From positions 1 to 64,000 of the forward strand of contig JADGKB010000027.1 of the NCBI GenBank assembly GCA_027604185.1: a stretch of 64,000 bases of DNA. Reading direction: 5' to 3'. The notes under the pieces were generated by a model, which saw only the letters and a program-made list of their open reading frames with translations, was not told where the DNA came from and ran no database searches. Numbering within the stretch: the stretch's first letter is position 1; each line of letters opens with the position of its first letter. Below are positions 1 to 11,691 of the stretch, one piece after another. This DNA is from Boothiomyces macroporosus (taxonomy: Eukaryota > Chytridiomycota > Chytridiomycetes > Rhizophydiales > Terramycetaceae). The position numbers and the translations under genes were made by a program.

Positions 1-974
1 AGTGGTTAAAGTATTTTTGGAGTTTGCAAAAGACTGGACTGGTTGAGATTGAGTTGCAGGCACTTCATCGAACTGAAACAAATCACTGGATTGTTTGGTG
101 TGCTGAGGATTTAAATTTGCTTGCATTGAAGCAAATAAATCTTGATCAAACTCTGGTTTTGATTCATTTACTGAATTTGAAGACTGTCCGAAAATTGAAC
201 TGTTATTTGTAAGCTCCCTGAATGCGGCATATGGATCTTCCTTTTTCTTTTCTGGTTGTGCTTTCACTTGTTCTGCAACTTTTGGTTTTGGAAAATCAAA
301 ATCAAGAGGCGATTCTACTGCTTTGATAGGGTTTCCGATAGAATTAGACCTTGGTGGAGGAATGAATGGCACAGGTTCTACAGTGGTTGATTTGGCAACA
401 GGCATACTGAAATTATACTGAGGCTCCTTTTTCAAATTTAGTAAATCTGCTGAATCTGGAGCATCATGAGCATGCAAGTTTTGATAGCTTCCAAAGCGCA
501 ACATCTGAACAGGATTGCGAAGGTCATTGTTTTCAATGCGTTCACTCTTGATTGGAAATTGTGAAAACAAAGTTGGTTTGTTTTGAGGTTTAGCCGGACC
601 ACTTGAATATAAGCTACCTTGACTGTTTTGTGATTCTACGTTTTGATATCTCAACTTCATGTGAATGCGAACCAAATGCGATTGTTTCTCCTCCTTCATT
701 GGACCATATATTTCCACTGCTTTTTGATTCCCTCCCTTAATATTCTCCAGTTCTTGCTCTGTAAAGATTGAATTGTAAATTGACTTTATGCGGAAATTGA
801 ATTCACGAAGGATACCTGAGCATTCTTGGCACACAAAGGTGTTACATGTGGTGTTGATGAAGGTAGGAGACTAGGGTTAACCAAGGCTACTTTTTTCCCA
901 CAATCAAAGCAATATTTGTTTGCATGCTGCCTAATCAATTCTTCAAAAATCTCTTTTTGCGTCTTCTTTTTCAT
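1..974 (-). CDS. AGFG/HRB-type ArfGAP (3' part beyond window)
   Basis: This encodes a zinc-finger Arf GTPase-activating domain followed by a long disordered tail. Such proteins act at endosome or Golgi membranes. The start is the ATG at 974. One 20-nt intron (871-890) interrupts the zinc finger; after removal the domain reads NKYCFDCGKK then SPTFINTTCNTFVCQECSG, giving the CxxC...CxxC pattern and the arginine finger four residues after the last Cys (CSGILR). The following stretch FRIKSIYNSIFTEQELENI matches the AGFG subgroup (human VKSISMTTFTQQEIEFL) better than ARFGAP1-3 or SMAP. The tail is rich in Ser, Pro, Asn and Gln, with DLF- and DPYAAF-like motifs of the kind that bind endocytic adaptors. 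About 318 codons are visible and the frame stays open to base 1, so the C-terminus is missing. Confidence 0.85.
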
Positions 975-1232
975 TTAAAAGATTCCACGACTTTGCGCCT
1001 TTTAATTCCACAAATGATTATGATTGAATGGCAATTTAAATACAAGCGTGAATCCATCAATATGCGGATATATTAGATCTCACGTTTTCCCGCTATGAAT
1101 CCATAAAATAATTCTCGAGTTTAGAGTCTCGTAAAGTAACTCTCGAGTTTAGAGTCTCGTAAAGTAACTCTCGAGTTTAGAGTCTCATAAAGTAACTCTC
1201 GAGTTTAGAGTCTCGTAAAGTAACTCTCGAGT
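975..1232. other. Intergenic, mostly minisatellite
   Basis: This is the upstream region of the AGFG-type gene and the downstream region of the glutaredoxin gene. The right half is the 28-bp tandem repeat listed separately. No open frame or RNA gene was recognised. Confidence 0.6.
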
Positions 1233-1235
1233 TTA
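1114..1235. repeat. 28-bp minisatellite, about 4.4 copies
   Basis: Units start at 1114, 1142, 1170 and 1198, with a partial fifth copy at 1226-1235. Each begins with the palindrome CTCGAG followed by tttaGAGTCTC. Copy 3 differs from the others by one base (cat for cgt). The array runs into the 3' end of the glutaredoxin gene: the partial last unit supplies that gene's TAA stop (1233-1235). Confidence 0.95.
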
Positions 1236-2272
1236 TTTGGGGATTAAATCTTTGAACTCTCCGTTGTTGATGAGCTCCTTGACAATATCCAATCCACCAA
1301 TCAATTCGCCATTGATATATAACTGTGGGAAAGTTGGCCAGTCAGAATATTCTTTTAATCCTTGGCGAACTTCTTCATCTTGTAAAATATCAAATGTATC
1401 AAACTCGCATCCTTGATCTTGTAGGATTCCAACCAAAACCCTTGAAAATCCGCATTTTGGGGTAGATGGATCACCCTAATATTAATTCCAATTACCTTCA
1501 TGAATAGCATCATCTTGTGTCTGTTGATCAACTTTTTCAATCTAGTGTTTAAATCTTCTTCTTCGGGTAATAGCTTTTGGAACTCTCCACTTGCAATCAT
1601 TTCCTTTAGGATATCCAATCCTCCGACAAATTCGCCATTGACATAGACTAGGCATTAAAAAATATTACTTTGAGGGAATGTAGGCCAATCCGAGTACTCC
1701 TTTAGTCCTTGTCTGACAGATTCATCAGCCAACTAAATTAACCATAAATTACAATATCAAATGATCCGTACTCGATATTCAATCCATTCAGTAACTCAAC
1801 AGTCTGTCTTGAAAACCCGCATCTAGGTTGAGATGGAACCCCTTTCATAAATAGCTAAATTAACATCAAGTACCATTACTGGGTGAGAGGTAGTCAAGGT
1901 CTTTAATTTATCCTTTAAATCCAAGACAACCGGAGCAGTAGTGAATGATGAATTCTGATATTTGGAAGCTAAAAATGATAGCTGTGGTGCATTAGATCCT
2001 TCAATTCGTTCAATTTCCTTTCCATCTTTCAAAAACACAAAAGTAGGAACTGTTTCGATTTCAAAATCCATCGCCAATTCTTCCACTTGTTCTGCATCAA
2101 CCAGAAAGTAGGACAGCTTTGGAAAGTTTCTTGAAGTTTCTTCAAACACAGTGTTCATATGAAGGCAAGGCTCATGGAAAGAAGCATAAAAGTTGATGAT
2201 TGATACTCCGGATTTATCCAGCTTCTGGAATTCGTCGATTGAATTGACTGTATTTACGTTGTGCTTTGTCAT
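1233..2272 (-). CDS. Monothiol glutaredoxin GLRX3/PICOT type (Trx-Grx-Grx)
   Basis: This is a cytosolic monothiol glutaredoxin that binds a glutathione-ligated [2Fe-2S] cluster for iron sensing and trafficking. Five exons (introns 1855-1873, 1733-1752, 1648-1668, 1476-1495; 19-21 nt) give 319 aa. An N-terminal thioredoxin-like domain (about residues 1-115, with a single Cys in FHEPCLHM instead of CxxC) is followed by two glutaredoxin domains. Each carries a CGFS active site ([13 protein letters not shown] and [13 protein letters not shown]), a WPTFPQ-Y-NGE motif and GG-D. Fungal Grx3/4 proteins normally have one Grx domain; two is the animal arrangement. The start ATG at 2272 gives a complete thioredoxin fold. 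The gene is divergent from the ion channel, with 84 bp between starts. Confidence 0.93.
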
Positions 2273-2356
2273 TTAAAGTTGAAATTTTTCCCCCAATCTG
2301 ATATCCGATTCACGTGATTTATCCCTTAAGCCACAACTCAAAGTTTGAAATCTTCC

Positions 2357-5300
2357 ATGTACGCCAAACGTGTTATTAAACAGTCCATGAGAGAGAGACA
2401 GCCGTTACTGCCTGCAGAGCATGAACAGGAATCTGATTTTACGGATAGCACAGTTAATACGCTGGAATTTCCGAGTGAAGTAAACAAAAGATTGGAATGG
2501 GTGTACTGGCTGGACAGGTCAACATTTAGTATATGGTAAATATATATTTATATTAGGTAAGTATCAAGTGATATTAGGTATTTTCAATCTAAATCAGGTG
2601 GTATTTGGTTGCTGATTCAGGGATATTACGGATGCGATTTTAAATTTGATTTTTATAGGTTCATATATCACACTAACAGTTCTTTCTATTGGTCCAAGAG
2701 TACGTTTAGTCTGATGATAGGGCACACCAACTGCACCACCCCCGCCAAGTGAACATTACCAAACAATCGACTTTATCATATCGCTACTGCTTTTTGTTCA
2801 ATGGCTCCCTCGCTTGTATATTACCATCAATCCCGCCAAAGAAATCAAGTCTACATTTTCCCTTTTGACACTTGTGTCTTGTGTCTCTGTATTTGTGGTA
2901 TTTTCAAACCTTTTTCATACCGAAGGGACTTTTCTGGAAGGTAAGTAAAGCTCATGTAGGTGGTGTTGTAGTCTTTTTATATCCATTTCGATTTTGGAGA
3001 CTTCACTCAACCATAGCAAGATGTTTCAGACCCAGGAAAAACTCTTTTCTACGGATATCGATAATCAATCAAAAATCAATCTTGCTCGGACTGTCTATAT
3101 TCAATACATTGGTTGCTGTGACAGCTTGGGTTCATATCTGTCTCTACAAAGTTCAGAAATATTACGACTTGAACTTTTTTGACATTTTCTATACAATTGG
3201 TAATACTTATTAACCAGAGCTGTAAGTTCTACCTCTGGGCTTAGTACGCAAATCATTCCGGATAATATTTTTAGCAGGATTATTACGTTAGGTGTCATGA
3301 TTATTGGGGCTATTTTTATTCCCACTCAGTTATCAGACTTGCTGGCGATGATTCGAAACTCTTCCAAATTCACAAAGCCTTATCAATTTACTGACAATAC
3401 ACGACATGTGTTGGTCGTGGGTAATTTGGAAATTGTGGCTCTGAAAGGGTTCTTGAGAGAGTTTTTCTCTCCAGATCATGGGAATGGAACAATGATTATG
3501 ACTGTTGTTTTATTGGCAATAGATGAACCAAATGAAGAACTACTGGCATTATTGGCCGACCCTGTTTATAGTAACAGAGTAAAATACATCAAAGGATCAC
3601 CAATAAGCTTTCGTTCTCTACAAAAAGCCAGAGCAGATGTAGCTTGTGCGAGCTTTATATTGGCTTCCCGCATATCAGACATTTCCCCTGTAGAAGAAGA
3701 TGCTAAAACTGTAATGCGGTGTCTCGTAAGTTATTAATTGACAAGTCTATTAGAAAATTCAACAAGAAGATTAAGATTTACGCTCAGATTCTTTTACCAA
3801 GAAATAAGATTCATTTGGAAGGGTTAGGTATGTCCAGCTAACTATAGCTGACCATGTGCTGTGCATTGATGAATTCAAACTAGGAATGGCTGCCCAAAGT
3901 TGTCTGGCACCAGGATTTTGTAATTTAATGTACCTTTTGACCAATTCAATATGTACAGATACGATTGGTGGATTACAAGACTTTCAAGATGGGCTTTGGA
4001 TCAAAGAGTACTTGGAAGGAGCAATGATGGAGCTGTACGAGATCAAGCTGTCTTTGGAATTTTCAAATTTGAGATTTGAAGAGATAATTGTACCGTTATA
4101 CCAAAAGCATCGAGCCATTGCTTTTGCAATTGGATTGGATATTGATCACGATCAAACTGGCACATTTGGATCGAATCAGCAAATCCTTTTTAATCCCACA
4201 AATCTAGTTTTAAAAGGAGGAGAAACACTATTCATGATTGCTGATTCAGACCAGACAACAAAAATAATTGAAAAGCTACACACGCATGACATATTAAGTG
4301 TGGAAAACAATGAACAATTTTGGGTTCTCGAACGAGTGCAATACTATTTTGAAAACACAACCCGCCATTCAATTCCAAGAATGTACCGAGAGCTAAAGTA
4401 CTCTGAAACTGATTCTCTGGAGAAAATACCATCAGTTACTGGAAAATCGAAAAAAGGCAAAACAGATGATTTCACTGTTGTAAACAGACAATCTGGGACA
4501 AATAAAGTTGAATCAGAAGCCCCCACTGCTGCAGAAATTTTTGGGACACCATTATCATCGTTTTCATCGTCTGAAGATGAACTTAAAACCCCAAGGGCCG
4601 CTGTCGGGTCTTCAGCCTCAACAGCTATCAAATTGGAACAAGTCGTTTCAGTTCTTGAAGCTGTTGAGAAACCAGAATATATTTCTGGAAAATCGCTTCC
4701 CGAAAAAGTCAGAGACCATGTAGTTTACTGCTGTATAAATCCTGTATTTCCTATCAATTTAGCGTATTTTGTAGCCCCGTTCCGCCAAAAAGAACCGAAT
4801 TCACCAATTGTTATTCTCTGTCCATCTCCACCAGAAGATGAAGACTGGAAAGTATTGTCTGATTACAACAATATTTACTACATTGTTGGCACACCTCTCC
4901 TCCGAAAGGATTTGAGGAAAACCGGAATTGATAGAGCTCTGTCAGCAGTTATCTTTTCTGATCCACAACCAGACAGTGTTACTGATCGCTCAGCAGACGC
5001 AACATCCTTATTAGCATTATTAAATATTCAAGCCTTGACAAGTGAATCACGAATATTCATAACAGTTGAATTTATACACGATCAAAACATGAAATTTATT
5101 GGGCATTCAAAACAATCCTATCGAGCCGCTGCTATCAGCGATGTTACTGAATTTCAATCCCAGAACCTAATTCCAGCATTTGCAGGAGGACATGTGTTTT
5201 CGCAATCAATGTTCCACTCTGTTCTTTGTCAAGCATATTATGAACACAATTTGCTATCAGTACTTCAAGTAACTATTGCTAATCTAGATGTTCTTATTTA

Positions 5301-5566
5301 ATGGAACCGATCCTTATTCAGATAACAACGAGCACGAGCCAGGGTTGTTCTTTCAAATAGCTTTGCCAGATAAAATGATTGGACTACCGTTTGGAACCTT
5401 ATTCGCTTATCTCTGCAGTGAATACCGTTGTATTACCATTGGATTGTATAGAGTATGTAATATTGGTAAAACATTTCAGTACGTATTCTTGAACCCTAAA
5501 CCTTCTTCAATAATTCAAGAAGGAGATTCGGCATTCTTAATTGGTCCAAGGAAACCAGAGTGGTAA
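2357..5566 (+). CDS. BK/Slo-like potassium-channel-family protein with two RCK domains
   Basis: Eight exons give exactly 1,001 aa. After a short cytosolic N-terminus come hydrophobic segments (WDITDAILNLIFIGSYITL, the SLLLFVQWLPRLYITINPAK region, FSLLTLVSCVSVFVVFSNLF, ILLGLSIFNTLVAVTAWVHI), a pore loop, an S6-like helix (IITLGVMIIGAIFIPTQLSD) and a long cytosolic part. RCK1 starts at HVLVVGNLEIVALKGFL; the DVACASFILAS and IGGLQ motifs are typical of Slo channels. An acidic, Ser-rich linker separates it from RCK2 (HVVYCCINP onward). The pore filter is unusual: TSGLST stands where TVGYGD is expected. Introns are 18-21 nt except a compound one at 2536-2620. Membrane location and calcium or voltage gating are inferred from the family. 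The stop at 5564-5566 is convergent with the next gene. Confidence 0.88.
2536..2620 (+). other. Compound intron: four intron-like units in tandem
   Basis: The channel reading frame joins TG (end 2535) to G (2621) to give FSIW-DITDAI. The 85 nt between split without remainder into four units, each starting GT and ending AG: 2536-2556, 2557-2577, 2578-2597 and 2598-2620 (or 2601-2620 preceded by gtg). Each is 20-23 nt, the normal intron size here. Confidence 0.75.
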
Positions 5567-5569
5567 CAC

Positions 5570-5601
5570 AATAAAAACAAAAAACTGGCATCTTTTTTAT
5601 T
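5570..5601. terminator. Facing AATAAA poly(A) signals between convergent genes
   Basis: AATAAA on the plus strand at 5570-5575 lies 4 nt after the channel stop. TTTATT at 5596-5601 is the minus-strand signal just after the stop of the coiled-coil gene. The two stop codons are only 36 bp apart. Confidence 0.6.
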
Positions 5602-5602
5602 G

Positions 5603-8600
5603 CTATTGATAATTTTCACACCTTGAATCTAAACGTCGTTGTAGGCTCTTGATTCTGTGTTCATAGGACTGCTTTAGTAGATTTTCATTCCTAGCCCTCT
5701 TTTGCTCCAATTTCTCCCGCTCCTCCAGCTGCTTACGATACACTTCAGCTATATAAGCCATTTTCTTTTTGTATTTGCTGTGAAGTTCTGCCTCTAGTTT
5801 GTGTACCTTTTTCTTGATGTAATCCAAATTGCAAGCTGGATTGCCGCAGTTTCTCTTTAAAGGCGCATGTTCTGCTTGGACTGCACTATGGCTATTATTT
5901 GACTGTTGTTGAGCGTCTGAAATCTGGATTATATTAGATTCTAGTTTTTTCAGTTTTTCAACGATTTCCAACTCCAAGGTGTTTTGCTTCCCTGTAGGTT
6001 CGTTGGAAGCATCTTGGAGCTGTGTTTTTGATTCTAGCTGCTGATTAAGTTTTAGCATATTTGTCTTTTGAGCTGATAATTCTATAACTTTCTGCTGCAG
6101 CTTCTCTAAATCTTGTAACAAGACGCTTTTGTTATCCTTTTCTATTTGAATGTCAATAAAACACTGTCTGATAGCAGATTCTTTCTTTGCGATTTGTCGC
6201 TCTAAATCTTGAATTTGGTTTTCTAATTTGGTGTTTTCCAAAAGAACATTTTCGATTCGCTGCCCGGATTTTGACAGCTCCTTTTCAAGCACTGAAACTT
6301 TTCCTTCCAGCACTCGCTTTTCTCTCTTTGCGTCTTCACTAGTTAATTTATCAATGTGATTTTGATGCCTTTCATTTTGGACTTCCCTTTCAAATATCTG
6401 CTCTTTCCATTTTAGTTCTTGAATTTCAGATTGAAGTTTTGAAATTGCGTCTCTAAACATTGGATTGTCAAATATGCCTCCTTTCAACTTTGTCTGATCT
6501 AATTTTAGTATTTTGCTACCTTCAAAAAGGTCATTACGAGGAGACTCCAAGCGTTGATTCTTGCTATCTAAGGTAGACTGCAAATGATTTTGAATAGATT
6601 TCATGCTAGTAATTTCTGCTTGGACAGCTTGATCCAGTGCAACATTACGCTGTATAACCTGATTTTTGAAATCTGCAATATATGATTTCAACAATGATAC
6701 CGCGTTGCCCCATGCCTGGACTTCAGAATATTGCATATTCTGCAAAGTCCTAATTTTCATTGACAACGGACCATCGGATTCTTGTTCCTCGTGACTTTTG
6801 AAGGTAACTACTTGCAGCTTTAGTTGATCCAACAGGTTTAAGACTATTTTGAAATGCCCTTCAAGGTACTCTCTGTTGGTCACAAAGCCTGCTTCCAAAT
6901 CTTCCTGTTTGTACGTGGGTATTGATTTTTGAATCAGGCTAGTCAACTTCCATGTTTGACAGATTTGATTCAGGATGCTGGCTCTGGAAGATATCAAGTC
7001 TTGTAAATTTTCAATTTGAATTTCTGCATCAATGATTTTGGCTGATTCATCTTTTCCATTCTTGCTGTTCGCAGCCTTTACGCGCCTTTTAAGGGATTCA
7101 ATTTCTAGTATTGCTTCTTGGTATTTAGACATCAAGTCTTCCGTTAAATCATCTTGAACTGAGTGACTTCCTAATTTCTTTAATTGCGTCTCCAGAGACT
7201 TTATTCTATGGTTTGCCTTGTCATAGTTGGCGTTAACTGATAATATTTCATCTTGCGCTTCAAGTAGCTTCTTTTCGGATTCTTTAAGCAAATTCTTGTT
7301 GGTGGCATTATCTTGAGATTCCTGGAAAAGTTTCTTTTCTTTATCTTCCAAGTCTAGTTTGAGAGATGATATTTGTTTTTGAAGAGATTCTGTCTCTGTT
7401 CCTTTCGTAGCGAGAAGCTCAAGTTTGCTGATCTTGTGCTCCAGTGCAGAAATGGTATCTTTCGAATGAGATAAATCGAAATTCAATTTTGGAATAGTAG
7501 CGGCCAAATCTTGGGCCTGTGCCAAATGTGTCTCAAGCCTTGATATTTGTTTATCTGCCAACGATTTGCTGTTTTCCAAATCTCGATATTTATCAGAAAG
7601 CTCGTTTATCTTGTCAGATTTCTGCGCAATATCCTTTTTACTTTTGGAAATAATTTCTTCTTGCTTTTCAATAGTCGACAGTAGTTCAGATAGTTTGTTT
7701 TCATTCTCATGAACCACTTTCTCACTGAACGCTTTCATCTGTTTCAATTCTCTATTTTTGTCATCAATCTCTTGCTGCAGCTTATTAGATGATAGTTCCA
7801 GTTCTTTTACCTCCAATTCCAGTTTAGAACATTTTGAGGTTAATCTTTGAACTTCTTTCTGCAATGCAGAAGCCTCATCCCGTTGAGTTTCTTCACCGTC
7901 TTTGAGATTTTCCACACTCATAACCAAATCATTCTTCATTCTGGTCAAGTCTTCATATTTAAAAGTAAGAGCCTCCAATTTTCGTTCGTAAGCCGAGATA
8001 TCTGAATCTTTTTGGAGCGAAAGAGTTTGCAATTCAGAATTGATAGATTTTAAAGCTTCAATTTCAGACTGCATTTTGTTGGTACTTTCCAACAGTGCAT
8101 TTTCTTGCTTTGCAAGATTAGCCCGTGCGTCATCCAAGGCAGCTGTCAATTCAGATATTCTCTGTGAATGATAGTTGGCATCATTATTTAATTTCTCTTT
8201 TTCCCACTCCAGAGTTTCCACTTCTTCTTTAAGTTTCAAGATTTCATCAGCTTTATCCAAGACAGAGCTATCTGCTTCTCTCTTCAAATCAATGATTTCG
8301 CCTTCAAGAGATTTGATTTGCAGATTTAAATCTTCTTGAACCGCCAAATTCTTTTCGTTCAACTCCATTAAATGATTATTTTTAGAAATCAGTTCTTGTT
8401 CTAATTTAATGAGTTGATTTTGAAGTTCCTTGTTACTATTTTCAGTTGCTGTTTTTTCCAAAGCCTGTTGTTCAAAGGCTTCTGCCTTTTCTTTCCAAAC
8501 TTTTCTTTCAGTCTCCACAGAGTCAAATCTCTCCATTTGGCTACTCATTTCTTGGATTTTTTCTTGCAAGGCAATACCATCTGCTTTCAAAGTTTGGTTT

Positions 8601-11566
8601 TGATCTTGAAGCTCAACAAGTCTTCCATTCAAAATATCCAATTCATTCATCTTGGCATCCAATGTCTTTGTGACATCCTTCAACTTGTCCTCCAATGACT
8701 GCAACTTTTCTACCCAACCTTGAATTTCCACTTGTTTATCTTCAAGTTGGGTTTTCAACTGCTTTATCTGTTCTTCATAGCTTTTCAGTGTTTCATCTGT
8801 AGTGCTGTCTTTTGTACTTTGTTTTACACTACGTTAGAAAATCAATACTGAAGGTCCCATTCCGACTGAACATATTTCAACTCCTCTTGTAGATCTAAAA
8901 TTTCATTCTCCTTTTCTTTATTGTCTGTTTTCAATTCCGTGATTTCAGCTTCCAAGGACTTTTTGGTATACTCTAATGACACCAACTGAGACTCCAAACT
9001 AGCTTTTTCTTTGTTTACCTTTTCTAGAGTCTTTTGAAATTGACCATCTAGTTCACTTTCAATTGAGCCCAACTTGGATTTCATGTCTGCAACTTCTTTC
9101 TCCATCACTGCATAGCTGCGCTTCATATCATGCGCATTCTTTACCTGATTCAGGACCTTTCCCATTTCTCTTCTAATTTTGGACATTATTTCCTGGTGAG
9201 CTTCGTCTACAAACATTGCAATTTGTGGAGCCAAAAGTATTTTAACTTCTTGGAACGCCATATCTTCCTCTTTTGCACTTGGATAATCCGTAAGAGCATA
9301 TGCATTGATTTTCGAAACACTGGCTTCTGCCTGCAACACATATTCGTGAAACTCTTTTAATTGATTTGAAACTGTGGCTATAGTAGAATTCGATTGGCAA
9401 AGTTTGTCTTCTATGTCAGCCCTTTCCCTATTAGCAACTTCAGCTTTCATCTTTGCACTTTCAACTTGATTCAGCAAGTTATTTATTTCGTAATCATCCT
9501 TGATTTCTTTAAACTGTGCTCCCAACTCTTCCAAAGAGGCTTGAAGTTCATCAATAGTTTGATCCTTTTCTTCAATTGTCGAATTTAAACCGTCAATCTT
9601 TTCCTGGAGTTGGGCTACGTTTTCTTTGAACGCTCTGATTTGATTTTCATATTCTTCTGCCTCCAAATTTTCCATAACTTTGTGCACAGCATCTGCAAAG
9701 GTAACTTTACTTGGAGAAGTCAACTTGGATAGCTTGGGCATGCTTCCAGCAGGTGATAATATACTATTTCTGACTTGTCGCACATACCCAGGTTGCCCGA
9801 TCGAAATGCGGTTATTGGAATTAAGTTGATTCAAACTTCCACTTTCGCTAACTGCATTCATCGCAAGTTGTTTATCCCGATCATTGAGCTGCTTCAGTAG
9901 TGTAAAATTTTGCTCCTTTAAGGTTTCCAGTGCTTCATCTTTCTTTACAATTACAGCCTTTAAATCTTCATTTTCAATTTTCAATACTTCAAATCTAGAG
10001 TTCTTGGTTTTTTCTTCCTTTAAAAGATGATCCAATTGACTGATTTTCTTTATAGATTCTCTCTTGTAGGCTTCAAATTCCTTGAACAGAGATGCTGCAT
10101 TCGTCACTTCAGAGGAGGAGCCTTGTCTTGAATGTGACGGTAATTGGCTTAATTCAAAGTTAGATTTGGAAGCCAAGCTGACTTGCTTTTTTGCAATTCG
10201 TTCGAATTCGCCTAATTTTGCCAAAAGCCTTTGTATTTCTCTTTTCTGCTCTTCTTGGTACTCTCGCTCTTTTTGAATTTCTTCCTTCAAGCTTTCAATT
10301 TCATGTTCATAGTCACTTCGAATGAAATTCATTCCACTATGGTCAAAAAAAAGTACTTTTCAAATGATATAGAGTCATGATTCACCGGTTCAAATGGATC
10401 AACATTCTCCTTTTCCATAGGCAACACTGCTCCAAAATGAAATGTTTTGGATTTGAATTTTAGTTTGGTGTCAACTTCTTTAATTTCCCTCTCATCAAGC
10501 CTATGCTCAGAACTTGATTTGGAGCTTTCCGGGATAACAGATAAGTCAGACCCTGTGTTTACTTCCTTTTTCAAATCTAAAGTAGATTTGACGGCATCTT
10601 CAATAGGTTTTAGCTTTGCAATGTCGATTTTTGATTTCGAATCAAATTCAAGTACACTAACAGAAGCCCCACCAACTGCAGATGACGCGCTGCTATTGAT
10701 ACTCAAATTTCCTAGTAAATTTGAATAAAAGTTTTCGGTTTTGATGTCTGCCGTAGATAACGCTTTGTTGTTGTCCAAAACCGTGTTACCACCTGTACTA
10801 CTGAACGAAATGACTGAAAGTCTTTTGCCTCCACCATAGTTATTCTTTTGCTTAGTGTTTGTAGTCCCAGTAGTTGGGGTAGGTGTGGAGTTTGAGGATC
10901 CAACACTGTGTTCGAGCGTGGTAATAATTTTTTCTGGAATAGTTCCTTCAGATTTATGTTTCATGTCTTCTTTTTGTATAGATTCTTCATTATTTCTATC
11001 TGGCTCTTCTATTGCTGGAACTTTAGCCTCTGAATTGAGTGATATTTCAGAAATCTCCTCTTCCTTTCCAACAAAAACTAGGGGACTTGAAGTTTGGCTG
11101 TTGGCTTCCACTTCTGGGTTAGGAGAATTAGTTTTTGAAGCTAGATACAGATTTTCTGGTGCTTCAATCCAGTCAACGGGCTCTGAAAACTCGCTGTCTT
11201 CATCGGTCAAATTGTCCAGACGCGACTTTGAAGGTGATACCGACAAGTCAGTGTATAAACCAGGTATTTCACTAAAGTTTGTAGTTTGGACGCTGTGTTC
11301 ATCTCTTTGCTGAGCTAAATGCTTGACAAGGTCTTTTTGCTGATTCGAATCCAAAGATACTTCGTCGGATAAGCTTTGAATATCGGATATAATGTCAGCT
11401 TGAATGTGCGACCGTTGCTATATTAGTTTCAAGTTACGCTGTTGGACGGCTCAGGGTTTACTGTCACTGTATGCATTGTTCGCGGAACTGTTGGGTCAAC
11501 CTGCTTGGGTTGGGTGTCTGTACTGTTGGTATTATTTGTCGACTCGTTCTTATATATCGTCGACAT
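5603..11566 (-). CDS. Giant coiled-coil protein (1,967 aa), centrosomal/golgin-like
   Basis: Four exons (20-nt introns at 11418-11437, 10337-10356, 8829-8848) give a frame of 1,967 aa. The first 400 residues are acidic, Ser/Thr-rich and disordered. The rest is almost continuous heptad coiled coil with only short breaks (for example around the RNSILSPAGSMPKL segment). The C-terminus has a Cys pair (NCGNPACN) and ends in a basic helix rich in Lys, Arg and Glu. There is no motor head, GRIP, CAP-Gly or membrane segment, so it is probably a scaffold such as a centrosome/basal-body or Golgi tether protein. I could not assign an orthologue. The start is the first ATG of the open frame, reached only after restoring the first intron. 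Confidence 0.8.
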
Positions 11567-11691
11567 TTTTAGTGAAGTTTCGATACTCACGAACTCTTGT
11601 TAACACCATTACGTCATGTCAAATGTTAGTAGATTTAAATTTATTTATACAAGGAGAGAGTTAGTTCTAGATGCCTATAATTAAGACTATA

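Noticed and set aside
5453..5479. Possible 27-nt intron near the end of the channel gene
   Set aside because: It starts GTATG and ends CAG, but it is a multiple of three without stops, is longer than typical introns and lacks the compact branch block, so I left it as coding.
8414..8698. Hydrophobic ORFs on the plus strand inside the giant coiled-coil gene
   Set aside because: These arise from the antisense of Lys/Glu/Gln-rich coiled-coil codons (Phe/Leu-rich shadows); the same explains 51116-52082 and 27617-28303.
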